Below, piece after piece: positions 35,015 through 44,360 of a stretch of DNA of 64,000 bases (its first letter is position 1; each line of letters starts with the position of its first letter). Source of the stretch: Alkalibacterium kapii (lineage in GTDB: Bacteria; Bacillota; Bacilli; Lactobacillales; Carnobacteriaceae_A); the NCBI RefSeq assembly GCF_007988865.1, contig NZ_BJUY01000005.1:56939-120938 (forward strand). The letters are read 5' to 3'. Made by a program: the position numbers and the translations under genes. The notes under the pieces were generated by a model, which did not search any database, had not been told where the DNA came from, and was given only the letters and a program-made list of their open reading frames with translations.

Positions 35015-36013
35015 CTAGTAGTACGTGTACTTCACTTCGCGTCGGTCAGATTTAGGCACTTTATAGTCGTCTACATAATTGCCCACACCGATAAACATGA
35101 TAAAGTTCTCGTAGTCAGGGATATCAAAGGCAGATCTTAGGTTTTTTTCCTGGTTCAGGTTCAAAGAGCCGCTGAGCGGTACGGCAGCAATATCGTAATA
35201 GTGAAGCGCGTAAAGCAGGTTCATAGCATACATGCCGCCATCGATATTGGCCTGATTCCTTTCGCGGATCCGGTCATAATACTGAACGTCAGCTGTGATG
35301 ATGATGAACTTGTCGATGTAGTCCCCGAATCCGCGGTTACCATTCTGATTCTTCTGGATCGTTTTCTTCAGTTTAGGATCTTCAACGACACGAAGCTTCC
35401 AGGACTGTCGGTTACAGGCTGATGGTGTCCGTTTAGCCAGTTCAAAAGCCTTTTCCAGTTCAGCCATATCGACAGGAACTCCCGAATAGTCTCGAACACT
35501 GTGTCGGCTTTCAGCAAAGGTTTTAAAATCCTGTTTGGACTGTTCCATGACTTCCGCTTTCGACTTGTAAAGAATCCCGCCTGAACACGTATCCGGCGTA
35601 TCTGTCTCAAGCTGAGCCACTTCTTCTTTCAAGGCATCCACATTGAAGCCAGCTTCGTCATGCACGGCGATATAGCTGTGCAGGTTGCTCAGAGCAGTCT
35701 GATACACATGCGTGTCCAAGGGATATCCTTTTCTACGGTATTCCTTCATCAGCTCAAGGACATTCTGAAGGACCTGTTTGCCGAAGCCAAGACGCAGTTC
35801 TTTATAAGACAAGCCTTTTTCGATCGAGTGATACTCTTTCGTCAGTCTCGCCTCGATCTGATTATATGCCGTCAGGTCCTTCTTTCCGAAGCTGTATTTC
35901 AAGAAACGTTCCTGATCGTTTTTCATTAATTTCTTCATTCGATATTCTTTGATTTGCTTGATTAACCAGACTCTTAAGGAATCCGGAATCATCTTTTTGA
36001 TCATTTTTTTCAT
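35015..36013 (-). CDS. Nitroreductase-family protein with an extra N-terminal domain
   Basis: A 332-residue protein. The C-terminal half, from about residue 160, is an FMN-binding nitroreductase fold: SRHSVRDYSGVPVDMAELEKAFELAKRTPSACNRQSWK and LYALHYYDIAAVPLSGSLN. The first 160 residues are a separate, mostly helical region with a conserved-looking LTKEYHSIEKGLSYKELRLGFGK. Similar proteins occur in exopolysaccharide loci next to pyruvyl transferases, as here, but no reaction is established for them. It might act on a polymer precursor or quinone-type cofactor (speculation). AAAGGAA lies before the ATG. Confidence 0.78.
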   Translation of the reverse strand: MKKMIKKMIPDSLRVWLIKQIKEYRMKKLMKNDQERFLKYSFGKKDLTAYNQIEARLTKEYHSIEKGLSYKELRLGFGKQVLQNVLELMKEYRRKGYPLDTHVYQTALSNLHSYIAVHDEAGFNVDALKEEVAQLETDTPDTCSGGILYKSKAEVMEQSKQDFKTFAESRHSVRDYSGVPVDMAELEKAFELAKRTPSACNRQSWKLRVVEDPKLKKTIQKNQNGNRGFGDYIDKFIIITADVQYYDRIRERNQANIDGGMYAMNLLYALHYYDIAAVPLSGSLNLNQEKNLRSAFDIPDYENFIMFIGVGNYVDDYKVPKSDRREVKYTYY

Positions 36014-36032
36014 AAGTCGTTCCTTTCCCTAT

Positions 36033-37493
36033 CTATCTGTTCAACGCCAGATCTTTCATGCTGATCAGTGTTTTTTTGTCTATGAGATAATATGTCACCA
36101 TGTAAGCAAGGCCACCGCCAATGACGCTCAAGATCAATTCGACGAGATTGCTCACATTACCCGTTGACAAGTAGCGCACCCCGGCGACTACCAGGACCAT
36201 GAGCACTGAAGCAATCACTGTGTTTTTAAATAGAGCCAGATAGCTTCTGAACGTGGAATGAAGATACATCGTCGTGAGATACTGTAGGGTCATGGTCTTG
36301 ATGACCAGATATACCGCGTATAAAATTACGACAGAATAAATGCCTAATCCCATCCATGAAAACACCAGCAGAATTAGGATATAGACTGAATTGACGATGA
36401 TATCCGTATATAAAACAAGGTTAGGCTTATTCACCGAATAAAGCAGCGATGTCGCCAGGTTAGCCGTCAGGATATAAGGGATATAAGACAGCGACAGAAT
36501 GATGAAGAAATCTGTACTCTCTATCCATTCAGACCCGAACAACACGGGGATAAATGAATGGGCCGTCATAGCGATGCCGATAAAAATCGGGAAGGCGAAG
36601 ATACCTAAGTACTTGGATATCTTGTTATACGCATTCGTCAATCGGCTCATGTCGTTCTTAACTTTAGAGAGTACCGGGAACATGACTTTCGCAAATGACG
36701 TGGTGATGAGAATTCTAAGTTTGCCCAGCATGTTCTTGGCAAAGTGATACAATCCCAGGATTTCAGCTGACAGGAAGTAACCAATGATCAGTTCATCGAT
36801 ATGATGAGTGATTTGCGTCATCAATTGTTTTGCAACAATGTAAATACCAAATTTGATAAAGGGTCTGATTTCATTCAGCTTGAAATGCCAGTACAGATGA
36901 AGCAGGTCGGCTCTATAGGATTCGATCATCACTAAGATGGCCATGACAGCAACTGAGGCCACTTGCCCAAGCACGACACCCAGCAGTCCAAAGTCCATCA
37001 TCAAAAAAATCACTGTGGCGATGACCAGTACGGCCTCCCTGATGATCTGTATGATCGACAGTGCCTTGAAGTGCAGCTCTTTCTCAAGGAATGCTGTGAA
37101 GAGGATGACCGGCGCGTTAAAGAAGACGGACAAACTCAATATAGGCAGCAAGCTCGTCAAGGCATCCATATCATAAATCGCCGACATGACTGGCGAAAAT
37201 ACGATGATCAATATACCGATGATCACACTAAATGCAGTTTGAAAGACGAACAACGATGAACGTTCATTTTTCGTTATTTCATCTTTCTGAATGATCGCCG
37301 TACTGACACCGAAGTTTTCAAATACGGAAATCAGCGAAACGAAAACGTTAATGATCGCCATGACACCGAACTCAGTAGGACTCAGGTATCTGGCTTTAAA
37401 TATTAGCAGCAGTGGAGCAGCCAGTGAGTTGATAACGGTTTTGATCGTCGTCCACTTTATACTATTGACTGCCTGGTTTTTCAATTTAGACAT
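36033..37493 (-). CDS. Wzx-type polysaccharide flippase (cluster 2B)
   Basis: A 486-residue protein of the MOP superfamily with about fourteen hydrophobic segments. It starts LKNQAVNSIKWTTIKTVINSLAAPLLLIFKARYLSPTEFGVMAIINVF, the usual first two helices. GVSTAIIQKDEITKNERSSLFVFQTAF marks the WzxC-like/lipopolysaccharide exporter branch. Gap to the pyruvyl transferase gene is 24 bp. It is the second of three flippases in the window. Confidence 0.87.
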   Translation of the reverse strand: MSKLKNQAVNSIKWTTIKTVINSLAAPLLLIFKARYLSPTEFGVMAIINVFVSLISVFENFGVSTAIIQKDEITKNERSSLFVFQTAFSVIIGILIIVFSPVMSAIYDMDALTSLLPILSLSVFFNAPVILFTAFLEKELHFKALSIIQIIREAVLVIATVIFLMMDFGLLGVVLGQVASVAVMAILVMIESYRADLLHLYWHFKLNEIRPFIKFGIYIVAKQLMTQITHHIDELIIGYFLSAEILGLYHFAKNMLGKLRILITTSFAKVMFPVLSKVKNDMSRLTNAYNKISKYLGIFAFPIFIGIAMTAHSFIPVLFGSEWIESTDFFIILSLSYIPYILTANLATSLLYSVNKPNLVLYTDIIVNSVYILILLVFSWMGLGIYSVVILYAVYLVIKTMTLQYLTTMYLHSTFRSYLALFKNTVIASVLMVLVVAGVRYLSTGNVSNLVELILSVIGGGLAYMVTYYLIDKKTLISMKDLALNR

Positions 37494-37517
37494 GACTTGC
37501 TTCTCTCCATTCGATCC

Positions 37518-38726
37518 TTAAAAGACTTTAAATAAATCGGTTGAATTCTGTACATCAGCCAATTTTCCAGAAATAACTTTGGATTCATTTTCATATTCGT
37601 TCAATAGCTTGACGACCGCAGCATTCAGCTTGTCTTTATCCAGGCTTTCACGCACGTCGAACATATAATCATATTGACCAAACAGTTTCAGTAATTCATG
37701 ATACTTCGTTGCCCAGCCGATCGCGATACACGGTACATGGTTTTTATAAGAATGGACGATCGAGTGGAAACGAGACCCGATAATAAAGTCCAGCTTTTCA
37801 ACTAAGATATCAAATTCAAGAGAGCTGATGTCTTTGTCTAAAAGAATAACTTCTTCCTGCTTGAACATGTTCTTGATATTCTGACAAACTTCCTTGTCAT
37901 TGTGAGAGTGTCTGAGGATATATACACTCTTATCGTGTTTCAAAGCTGTTTCAATGGCATACTTATAGGCCGCATAGACATCTTCGCTTTTACCATGCTT
38001 AAAATTCTCTTCATTCGGCACGATGCCGATCGCACTTTCAACGTCTTCATAAGACGGAAACTCCGGCAGCTCTTTATAGACATTAGTCAGATCAAGTTCT
38101 TTGCTCATCAGTACCATGTCATACGTTCGTTCAACATTCTTCAGTCCCAGCTCGTTGGTCAGGATATCGTAGCCCTCCTGTTCCCTTGCATAGATTTTAA
38201 CTGGGTAAGGCATGGTCTTTTTCATCAAATAATCGATGAGGACTTTATTCTTGCCCTTATAGGAGAACGGGCCGAATGACTGAGGCATGATGGCCATTTT
38301 GATCCCATAGTTTTTTGCCGTCAGGATACGCAGTAGAAAATCCAGCGACCGATTGGCTGTGAACTGAGAAGATAAGGCGTAGCCACTGATATCAATCCAG
38401 GCAACTACATCATTCAGCATTTTACCGATTTTTTCTTTCTCGTTCTGGTACTGACTCTTCGCAGGTTTCTTGACCAGGTTCTTCAGCTTGTAAGCTGAAC
38501 TGATTGGTCCACTGATGTAATCATAGATCCAGCCTGTTGAAAATGGCAGGATCGTAAATCGATACGTGCTCTTCTCTTCTTCCGAGCGCTTGTAGTCGCT
38601 GGTAGAGAGCAAGACGATCTCGGCATCCGGGAATCGTCTCTTCATCTGATCGACGGCAATAAACGTCATAGCCTGAGCACCTTTATTGAATAATTCGCCA
38701 CCTGAAATAAATACGTACTTGTTCAT
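37518..38726 (-). CDS. Polysaccharide pyruvyl transferase family protein
   Basis: A 402-residue protein that transfers pyruvate from phosphoenolpyruvate to a sugar hydroxyl pair, giving a ketal and negative charge. The N-terminal YVFISGGELFNKGAQAMTFIAVDQMK, YILRHSHNDKEVC and near residue 315 FIIGSRFHSIVHSYKNHVPCIAIGWATKYHELLKLFGQ are diagnostic. The start is placed at the second ATG (38726) because AAAGGAA is correctly spaced from it, while the ATG three codons upstream abuts that site. Confidence 0.87.
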   Translation of the reverse strand: MNKYVFISGGELFNKGAQAMTFIAVDQMKRRFPDAEIVLLSTSDYKRSEEEKSTYRFTILPFSTGWIYDYISGPISSAYKLKNLVKKPAKSQYQNEKEKIGKMLNDVVAWIDISGYALSSQFTANRSLDFLLRILTAKNYGIKMAIMPQSFGPFSYKGKNKVLIDYLMKKTMPYPVKIYAREQEGYDILTNELGLKNVERTYDMVLMSKELDLTNVYKELPEFPSYEDVESAIGIVPNEENFKHGKSEDVYAAYKYAIETALKHDKSVYILRHSHNDKEVCQNIKNMFKQEEVILLDKDISSLEFDILVEKLDFIIGSRFHSIVHSYKNHVPCIAIGWATKYHELLKLFGQYDYMFDVRESLDKDKLNAAVVKLLNEYENESKVISGKLADVQNSTDLFKVF

Positions 38727-38766
38727 ATTTATCATTCCTTTAATTTGATTTGAAAGTCGGAAGTAT

Positions 38767-40044
38767 CTAAGTTATTTTTGCGTGTTCATCTGAGTATTTA
38801 ATAAATGCAATAATGACTCCCCAGGAGATCCACTGCCATTCGATAATAATGTTAGAAGCTGAAGATATCGAGGAGAATAAGAAAGCAAAGAGATAACTTA
38901 ACAATACCCAAGAAACCTTCTGTATATATGAGTTATTGGAGTATTTAAAGTTATTGTACAATTTCCTCATCATATAAAAATACATGAGCGTGTATAGAAC
39001 GAAAGTAACTATACCATATCCTGCCAATATTTCAATAAACCAATTATGTACATTTCTGGCATCCACTTCATAAATAGCATGGTTCGTCATCCAATGTTCC
39101 AGATTTCCGGCACCTACTCCAAAGCCAAAGGTCACACCAAGGAAATACAAGGAATTGAGTATCAAATGTACACGATAACGGTTTGAATAGCCTTCTCTAA
39201 ACTGCGTCTCAATAATCATGCTGATCGTTTCACTAGTAAAGTTTCTGATAGCTGGTGACAAAATAACTGCAATCACAAATAATCCAGCCAATACGCCAGC
39301 TGTCATAAAAATTTTTCTACTTATTGACAGGTCCATTATTTTCACTAAAGCAAGAGCAAAAAGTCCCACGATCAAGCCCAGCTGATTCCCCCTTGAACCG
39401 GCCTGGAAGATAAAGAAACTTCCTGAGCCTATCATGAAGAGAGAGATAAATTTTAATAGCAGGTGTTTTGATGTAAACAGCACGATCAATGCGATGAATA
39501 TACTGAATAATATAAGTGTGGCATAATCATTGATGTTTTGAAAGATAGAGATAGGAACTCGCTCAGTAATACTTTTATCAAACTGATTATACTTATCAAT
39601 ATAATTCAAATCTGCCCAGAAATAGGTATTAAAAAGCAATTCGATCCAGCCTATCAGCTGATGCATGAGTGTCATTACAAACACGATCATAATAAGCCTT
39701 TTCGAATCTCTTTTTGAACTTAGATAAGTCGAGATAAAGTAAATAGATATCGTTCCAAAAGCAATAAAAAAAGTTCCATAGAGCCATCTTGATAAATTTT
39801 CAACCCATAAAACTGAGACTAAAGCATAGAACAGCCAAAAGAAGAAAACTGTTGAATATGAAAATGATATCCTATGATTAAGATGTGATAAATCATCTTT
39901 ATTAATAAAGGTCAGCACCGTCCCCATAAGCAAAACTAGAACTGTCAATCGATACATTGACAGTTCAGCAAAACCTAACGGTACTGAAAACATCTGCGTT
40001 CCAAAAAACACAGAGATAACGAGCAGATACGTTAGCTTTTTCAT
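38767..40044 (-). CDS. Wzy-type polymerase / O-antigen ligase family protein (cluster 2B)
   Basis: A 425-residue integral membrane protein with about twelve helices. The conserved periplasmic-type loop is seen as GVTFGFGVGAGNLEHWMTNHAIYEVDARNVHNWFIEILAGYGIVTF near residue 300, containing the family's G.G.....H.W..E pattern. It is followed 31 bp later by the pyruvyl transferase gene. Together with the flippase at 36.0-37.5 kb it makes a second Wzx/Wzy pair. Confidence 0.82.
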   Translation of the reverse strand: MKKLTYLLVISVFFGTQMFSVPLGFAELSMYRLTVLVLLMGTVLTFINKDDLSHLNHRISFSYSTVFFFWLFYALVSVLWVENLSRWLYGTFFIAFGTISIYFISTYLSSKRDSKRLIMIVFVMTLMHQLIGWIELLFNTYFWADLNYIDKYNQFDKSITERVPISIFQNINDYATLILFSIFIALIVLFTSKHLLLKFISLFMIGSGSFFIFQAGSRGNQLGLIVGLFALALVKIMDLSISRKIFMTAGVLAGLFVIAVILSPAIRNFTSETISMIIETQFREGYSNRYRVHLILNSLYFLGVTFGFGVGAGNLEHWMTNHAIYEVDARNVHNWFIEILAGYGIVTFVLYTLMYFYMMRKLYNNFKYSNNSYIQKVSWVLLSYLFAFLFSSISSASNIIIEWQWISWGVIIAFIKYSDEHAKIT

Positions 40045-40066
40045 ATTTTCCCCTTTCTGCCATTCT

Positions 40067-41293
40067 TTAAACTTCAGCTATTTTAATATCTATATTGCGG
40101 TATGCTTTGACATGTTTCCTCTGTCTGCGATACCAATCTTTCGATGTGAAGTTACGCTGAACAACTAATACGATTTCGTCGATTTTATCCGATACATCTA
40201 AGTGTTCAATACTATTAAATATACCTACATCCTTTGAGGTGTTAGACAGTTCAGATACTAAACTTCCATCAAGCTGATTTTCAGCCACTATAGCCACATG
40301 GTTGTTTTCTGACACGAGCATGTCATGGGCAACGAGTTTTGCTGAATCACTTTCATCAAACTTCAGGAATAATTCATCTGCATTCCAGCCATACGTAAAA
40401 CTGTATTTGATCGTTTTAGAAAGGATAGAAAGCACAAAAGCTATGCCTAAACCTAAAAGTGTTCCACCGAACACTAATAATACCAGTCGAGTGATCAAAG
40501 CTCTTACATTGAAACCGCCTTGTTCTGAATCTATTATAGGATTAAATTCTGTGGGATTGGCAACACGTATATTTCTTCTGTTATCGTTTAATTGAATAGG
40601 GTAATTCATTCCCGATATAAAATCATAGACAGTATTGATAGACATTAATGAATCCCCGTCAGGTGTAAAGTTCCATCCGATATTCATTAAATCGGCATCT
40701 GTTGATGGAAGGCTGAAGTTTTCTGTTTCAGCAGCTTCAGAGACATCAAGCTGAACTTCTATTACATCTGTTGTACTCGTTGCTTCTACCAAACGGACAT
40801 CACCGGAATCAGCATTGATCTCGAGTGACATCAGTAAATTCCCCGTATCAGGATCTTCATATAGACGGGCATGTTGGGTCGGGTCGATGCCTAAAAGCAA
40901 CTCCAGAATATTAGCTGTTTCGAAACTATCCAGATCGATGACAGGTTCATTACCCGTTTCGCCCTCATCCTCTTCAGCAGGATTTGTATTTACTGCAAAG
41001 TCAGTTGAGAATCCCTTCATTCCTTTAATTTCCTCAATCAAATCTGGATGCAGTTCAGGATTCAGACGAATGTTTTTAAAATCAGAATCGGCATGCAACG
41101 AAATGACACCCACTTGATTTATCGTATCATCATCGATGATTTCTTCATCACTTTCTGTGCTACTACCAAAGAATGTCAGAGCATACTGAAGTCCTAATCC
41201 TGCAACAACGACTAAAATAATCGTCCCTAGGATCAACCAGAGATAATCTTTTACCATTTTCCAAACTTCGCTCATAAACGCATATAATGTCAT
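40067..41293 (-). CDS. Wzz-like chain-length protein with a C-terminal cytosolic domain
   Basis: A 408-residue protein with one helix at residues about 15-40 (YLWLILGTIILVVVAGLGLQYA) and a second near 275-300 (LVLLVFGGTLLGLGIAFVLSI), the polysaccharide co-polymerase layout. The extracytoplasmic part is unusually acidic. After the second helix a domain of about 110 residues follows (VAIVAENQLDGSLVSELS, DEIVLVVQRNFTSKDWYRRQ), which looks like the tail half of a BY-kinase/ParA fold but lacks a Walker A motif. The ATG at 41293 is preceded by AAGGAGAAGG; nine upstream codons are excluded. Confidence 0.72.
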   Translation of the reverse strand: MTLYAFMSEVWKMVKDYLWLILGTIILVVVAGLGLQYALTFFGSSTESDEEIIDDDTINQVGVISLHADSDFKNIRLNPELHPDLIEEIKGMKGFSTDFAVNTNPAEEDEGETGNEPVIDLDSFETANILELLLGIDPTQHARLYEDPDTGNLLMSLEINADSGDVRLVEATSTTDVIEVQLDVSEAAETENFSLPSTDADLMNIGWNFTPDGDSLMSINTVYDFISGMNYPIQLNDNRRNIRVANPTEFNPIIDSEQGGFNVRALITRLVLLVFGGTLLGLGIAFVLSILSKTIKYSFTYGWNADELFLKFDESDSAKLVAHDMLVSENNHVAIVAENQLDGSLVSELSNTSKDVGIFNSIEHLDVSDKIDEIVLVVQRNFTSKDWYRRQRKHVKAYRNIDIKIAEV

Positions 41294-41342
41294 TTCCTTC
41301 TCCTTTATATCTCCTGTCACTTTTCATTAAATATTAAGCTGA

Positions 41343-42464
41343 CTATTTGACTTCCTTGTAAGTATTCATTAGTTCATCTGAAATAATTTCCCAGTTGAAC
41401 ATTTTGTATTTATCGATTGTGTTTTTCGAGAGCGTTTCGTAGTTCTTTATGATCTCAGCCAGTTTATCAGCGATATCTTCCGGTGTGTAAGGATCGACTG
41501 GATAGCCGACCTGGCCGTACGCGAACTGCCCGTCAAATCCTTGATCTATTGAGTAAATGACAGGAAGTCCCTGGCTCATGGCTTCGGGATATACTAGTCC
41601 AAACGTTTCTGTATAAGACGGCATGATGAAAATATCGTTTTTTCTGTACAGATCTAAAAGGACATCCTTGCCTGCTGGCGGGAGGACCTTGACCGGCACG
41701 TCTTCTACAGCAGTGAGTTCATCATAGATATCCTGATCGACGATTTTCCCGATAAAGGTAGCCTGTGCTTCTATCGCATGTTTATCTTTCAATATTCGCA
41801 TAGCTTCTATGACACTCGGTGCATTCTTCGATTTTTTCAGCTTGCCGACGTATAAAAGATTTACTGCTGTGTCTGACGCCATCTTTTTCGGCCTGTATTC
41901 ATTTTCGAACCAGAAATCATCGATACCGTTTGGGATGACTTTGGATTTTTCTTCAAGTGACGTCCGGTCGTTTTTTATGTACTCGGACAGCAGTGTCTTT
42001 TTATTGGCTTCAGAAAGAAAAACGACATGTGAAGCCTCTCTTAATATTCTTCTGCCGCGTGCTCTTAAATTGATTCGCTTTTTGAAGAAACCGTCGATGT
42101 CTGTCATCCCTCTCACCGTTACAACATAAGGGATATTATACTTTTTTGACAAATAAAGTGCCGCATTGCCGTCTGTGAATAAGGTATGTGCATGGATAAC
42201 GTCAATGTTTTTGAAATCATACAGTTCTTCCATTTTACTGATTATCTTGTGCTGTTTCCAGGTGAATATGAACTTATCCTTATCTTTAAACGTCACAGGT
42301 GTCTTTACGTCAAAATTGGATTCGTATAAGAACTCGTCGATCGTTTCTTTTTTTATAGGCATATAGATCGTGTTCTTAACACCTTTGGCTTCAAGTTTCT
42401 CGACCAGATTCTCATGCAGTCTTGACGTCAAATAATTCGAGTTTATGTGAAAGACGTTCAACAT
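41343..42464 (-). CDS. Family 4 glycosyltransferase
   Basis: A 373-residue GT-B enzyme: VFHINSNYLTSRLHENLVEKLE at the N-terminus, DVIHAHTLFTDGNAALYLSKKYNIPYVVTVRG, VNLLYVGKLKKSKNAPSVIEAM and SYTETFGLVYPEAMSQGLPVIYSIDQG with the EX7E motif. GGGTGATGAGTC precedes the ATG. It sits in cluster 2A between the Wzz-like gene and a GT2 gene, with a 13-bp gap to the latter. Confidence 0.87.
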   Translation of the reverse strand: MLNVFHINSNYLTSRLHENLVEKLEAKGVKNTIYMPIKKETIDEFLYESNFDVKTPVTFKDKDKFIFTWKQHKIISKMEELYDFKNIDVIHAHTLFTDGNAALYLSKKYNIPYVVTVRGMTDIDGFFKKRINLRARGRRILREASHVVFLSEANKKTLLSEYIKNDRTSLEEKSKVIPNGIDDFWFENEYRPKKMASDTAVNLLYVGKLKKSKNAPSVIEAMRILKDKHAIEAQATFIGKIVDQDIYDELTAVEDVPVKVLPPAGKDVLLDLYRKNDIFIMPSYTETFGLVYPEAMSQGLPVIYSIDQGFDGQFAYGQVGYPVDPYTPEDIADKLAEIIKNYETLSKNTIDKYKMFNWEIISDELMNTYKEVK

Positions 42465-42477
42465 GACTCATCACCCT

Positions 42478-43221
42478 TCATTTCTTTTTTAATACTGTGT
42501 AGATTTTATGGATAAGTAGGTATACAGACTTCATAAGAGGCAGTTTCTCGATATCTCTGTAAACTTTCCACTGATATTTGATCAGTTTCTTCTTGTTTTT
42601 GGACAAAGAGCCTTCCCTTACTCTGTAGTAAGTCAGCGCTTCGGGCAGGCCGTATACATATTTGGCTTTCTTGATGACCTGCAGCCACATAACAAAATCA
42701 TTTCTTCTTTTGATGTCGGGGATGAAAAAGATGCCCAATTCTTTTGCATTGTACATGACGGTCGAGTTGCCCGGACAATACTTCAAAACACCTTCATAAT
42801 CCAGTTTCGGATGTGATTTGATGACAGTCCCAGTCTTTTCGCCAGCTTCATTGATCTCAGCATAATCGGTACTCGTAAACACATAACCATTTTCTTTCAT
42901 GAAGCTCAGCTGCTTCGTCAGTTTTTCCTTGTCCCATAAATCATCACTATCTAGAAAGGCAATATATTCACCCGTCACGTTCTGGAGCGCGGTATTTCTA
43001 GCTACTGCTGCCCCTTGATTTTTAGAGAGCTTAACGAGATTTATACGGGCATCGTCATAGGTGTTGATGATATCGATCGTATTATCTGTCGAACAGTCAT
43101 CGACAACGACCAGTTCCCAGTTCTCATAGGTCTGACCGATGATAGAATCGATGGTCTCCTTGATATATTTCGCAGCGTTGTATGTTGGCATCACTATCGA
43201 AACTAGATTTTTCGTACTCAT
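42478..43221 (-). CDS. Family 2 glycosyltransferase
   Basis: A compact 247-residue GT-A enzyme: VSIVMPTYNAAKYIKETIDSIIGQTYENWELVVVDDCSTDNT, QGAAVARNTALQ, AFLDSDDLWDKEKL with the donor motif, and NDFVMWLQVIKKAKYVYGLPEALTYYRVREGSLS, a pattern typical of GlcNAc/GalNAc or hexose transferases in Gram-positive capsule loci. It follows the WecA/TagO-like gene and could add the second sugar. Confidence 0.87.
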   Translation of the reverse strand: MSTKNLVSIVMPTYNAAKYIKETIDSIIGQTYENWELVVVDDCSTDNTIDIINTYDDARINLVKLSKNQGAAVARNTALQNVTGEYIAFLDSDDLWDKEKLTKQLSFMKENGYVFTSTDYAEINEAGEKTGTVIKSHPKLDYEGVLKYCPGNSTVMYNAKELGIFFIPDIKRRNDFVMWLQVIKKAKYVYGLPEALTYYRVREGSLSKNKKKLIKYQWKVYRDIEKLPLMKSVYLLIHKIYTVLKKK

Positions 43222-43241
43222 AATTATCCCCTACTATTATA

Positions 43242-44339
43242 CTATTTGTTGTCCTTATTGTTTAGTTTATCCACAAAACGACTTAATTTCTTCAATAATG
43301 GTCGTCTATCTTCGCCGACCAAACCGATCAGTTCAATAAAGATTTCCAGTCCGATCAGTAAAGCGATGGTGATCAGGATCGATCCATATAATGATGATAA
43401 CGGATATAGCAGTGCAATCATAGAAAAAATTCCGGCAATAAGATAAATAACCAAAACGGTCTGCTTATGTGTCAGCCCTAGAGACATCAGTCGGTGATGC
43501 ATATGGTGCCTGTCCGCACTGGACATGGGCATTTTATTGAGTTTTCTTCTCAGCATCGCATAGACTGTATCCGTGATCGGTATACCCAGGATAACAATCG
43601 GGATGATCAGTGTGATCAGTGTCACGTTCTTCAGTCCGTATAAAGACATGACTGATATCATGAATCCCAAAAATAGTGCGCCTGTATCTCCCAGATAGAT
43701 CCTGGCTGGAAAGAAGTTATAGGGAAGAAAGCCAATAATGGCCCCTACTAAGGTAAAGATGATAATGCTGGTCACAAAACTGGCCGATTCCAGGAAAAAA
43801 ACGCCGATGATTCCCATGGTTGTCAAAGCAATGATCGACACCCCGCTGGCCAGACCATCCAGGCCATCTATCAGATTGATTGAATTCGTTATCGCTAGGA
43901 TCCAGAATATCGTTAGTGGAAATCCTATCCAAGTCGGCAGGAAAATATCCTCCATAAAAGGCACACTTACTTGAACGACTGTCAGATCATTCATTAATAC
44001 AATGACAACAGCAGCAATGATCAGTCCCAGCATCTTTGCTTTCGGACTGATTTCTTTGATATCGTCAACGATCCCCGTCAATAATACGATCGTTGCGCCT
44101 AAAAATATTGGAACAGAAATACTCAGCTGAACCGGCTGCAGGACGAATAGTGAGAAAAAGAAGGTCAGATAAATGGCCAGTCCTCCCATGGAAGGCATCG
44201 TTTCTTTATTCACTCGGCGTTTGTTCGGTACATCAACAGCTCCCACTTTGAATGAAAGCTTCCTGACTAAAGGTGTCAGCATTACACTGATCAACGCCGT
44301 TAAAAGTACATTTACAATTACTTGATACATATCATACAT
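43242..44339 (-). CDS. Undecaprenyl-phosphate GlcNAc-1-phosphate transferase (WecA/TagO family)
   Basis: A 365-residue polytopic protein of the MraY/WecA family, with about eleven helices. Signature loops are PNKRRVNKETMPSMGGLAIY, TGIVDDIKEISPKAKM with the Asp-Asp pair, NLIDGLDGLASGVSII, FFPARIYLGDTGALFLGF and the basic HHMHHRLMSLG loop for UDP-GlcNAc. It starts either a cluster 2A polymer or wall teichoic acid linkage units. As the only such gene in view, and followed by glycosyltransferases, the polymer role is more likely. The locus thus has two chemically different initiating enzymes. Confidence 0.9.
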   Translation of the reverse strand: MYDMYQVIVNVLLTALISVMLTPLVRKLSFKVGAVDVPNKRRVNKETMPSMGGLAIYLTFFFSLFVLQPVQLSISVPIFLGATIVLLTGIVDDIKEISPKAKMLGLIIAAVVIVLMNDLTVVQVSVPFMEDIFLPTWIGFPLTIFWILAITNSINLIDGLDGLASGVSIIALTTMGIIGVFFLESASFVTSIIIFTLVGAIIGFLPYNFFPARIYLGDTGALFLGFMISVMSLYGLKNVTLITLIIPIVILGIPITDTVYAMLRRKLNKMPMSSADRHHMHHRLMSLGLTHKQTVLVIYLIAGIFSMIALLYPLSSLYGSILITIALLIGLEIFIELIGLVGEDRRPLLKKLSRFVDKLNNKDNK

Positions 44340-44360
44340 AAAATGGTGCCTCCTTTCTCT

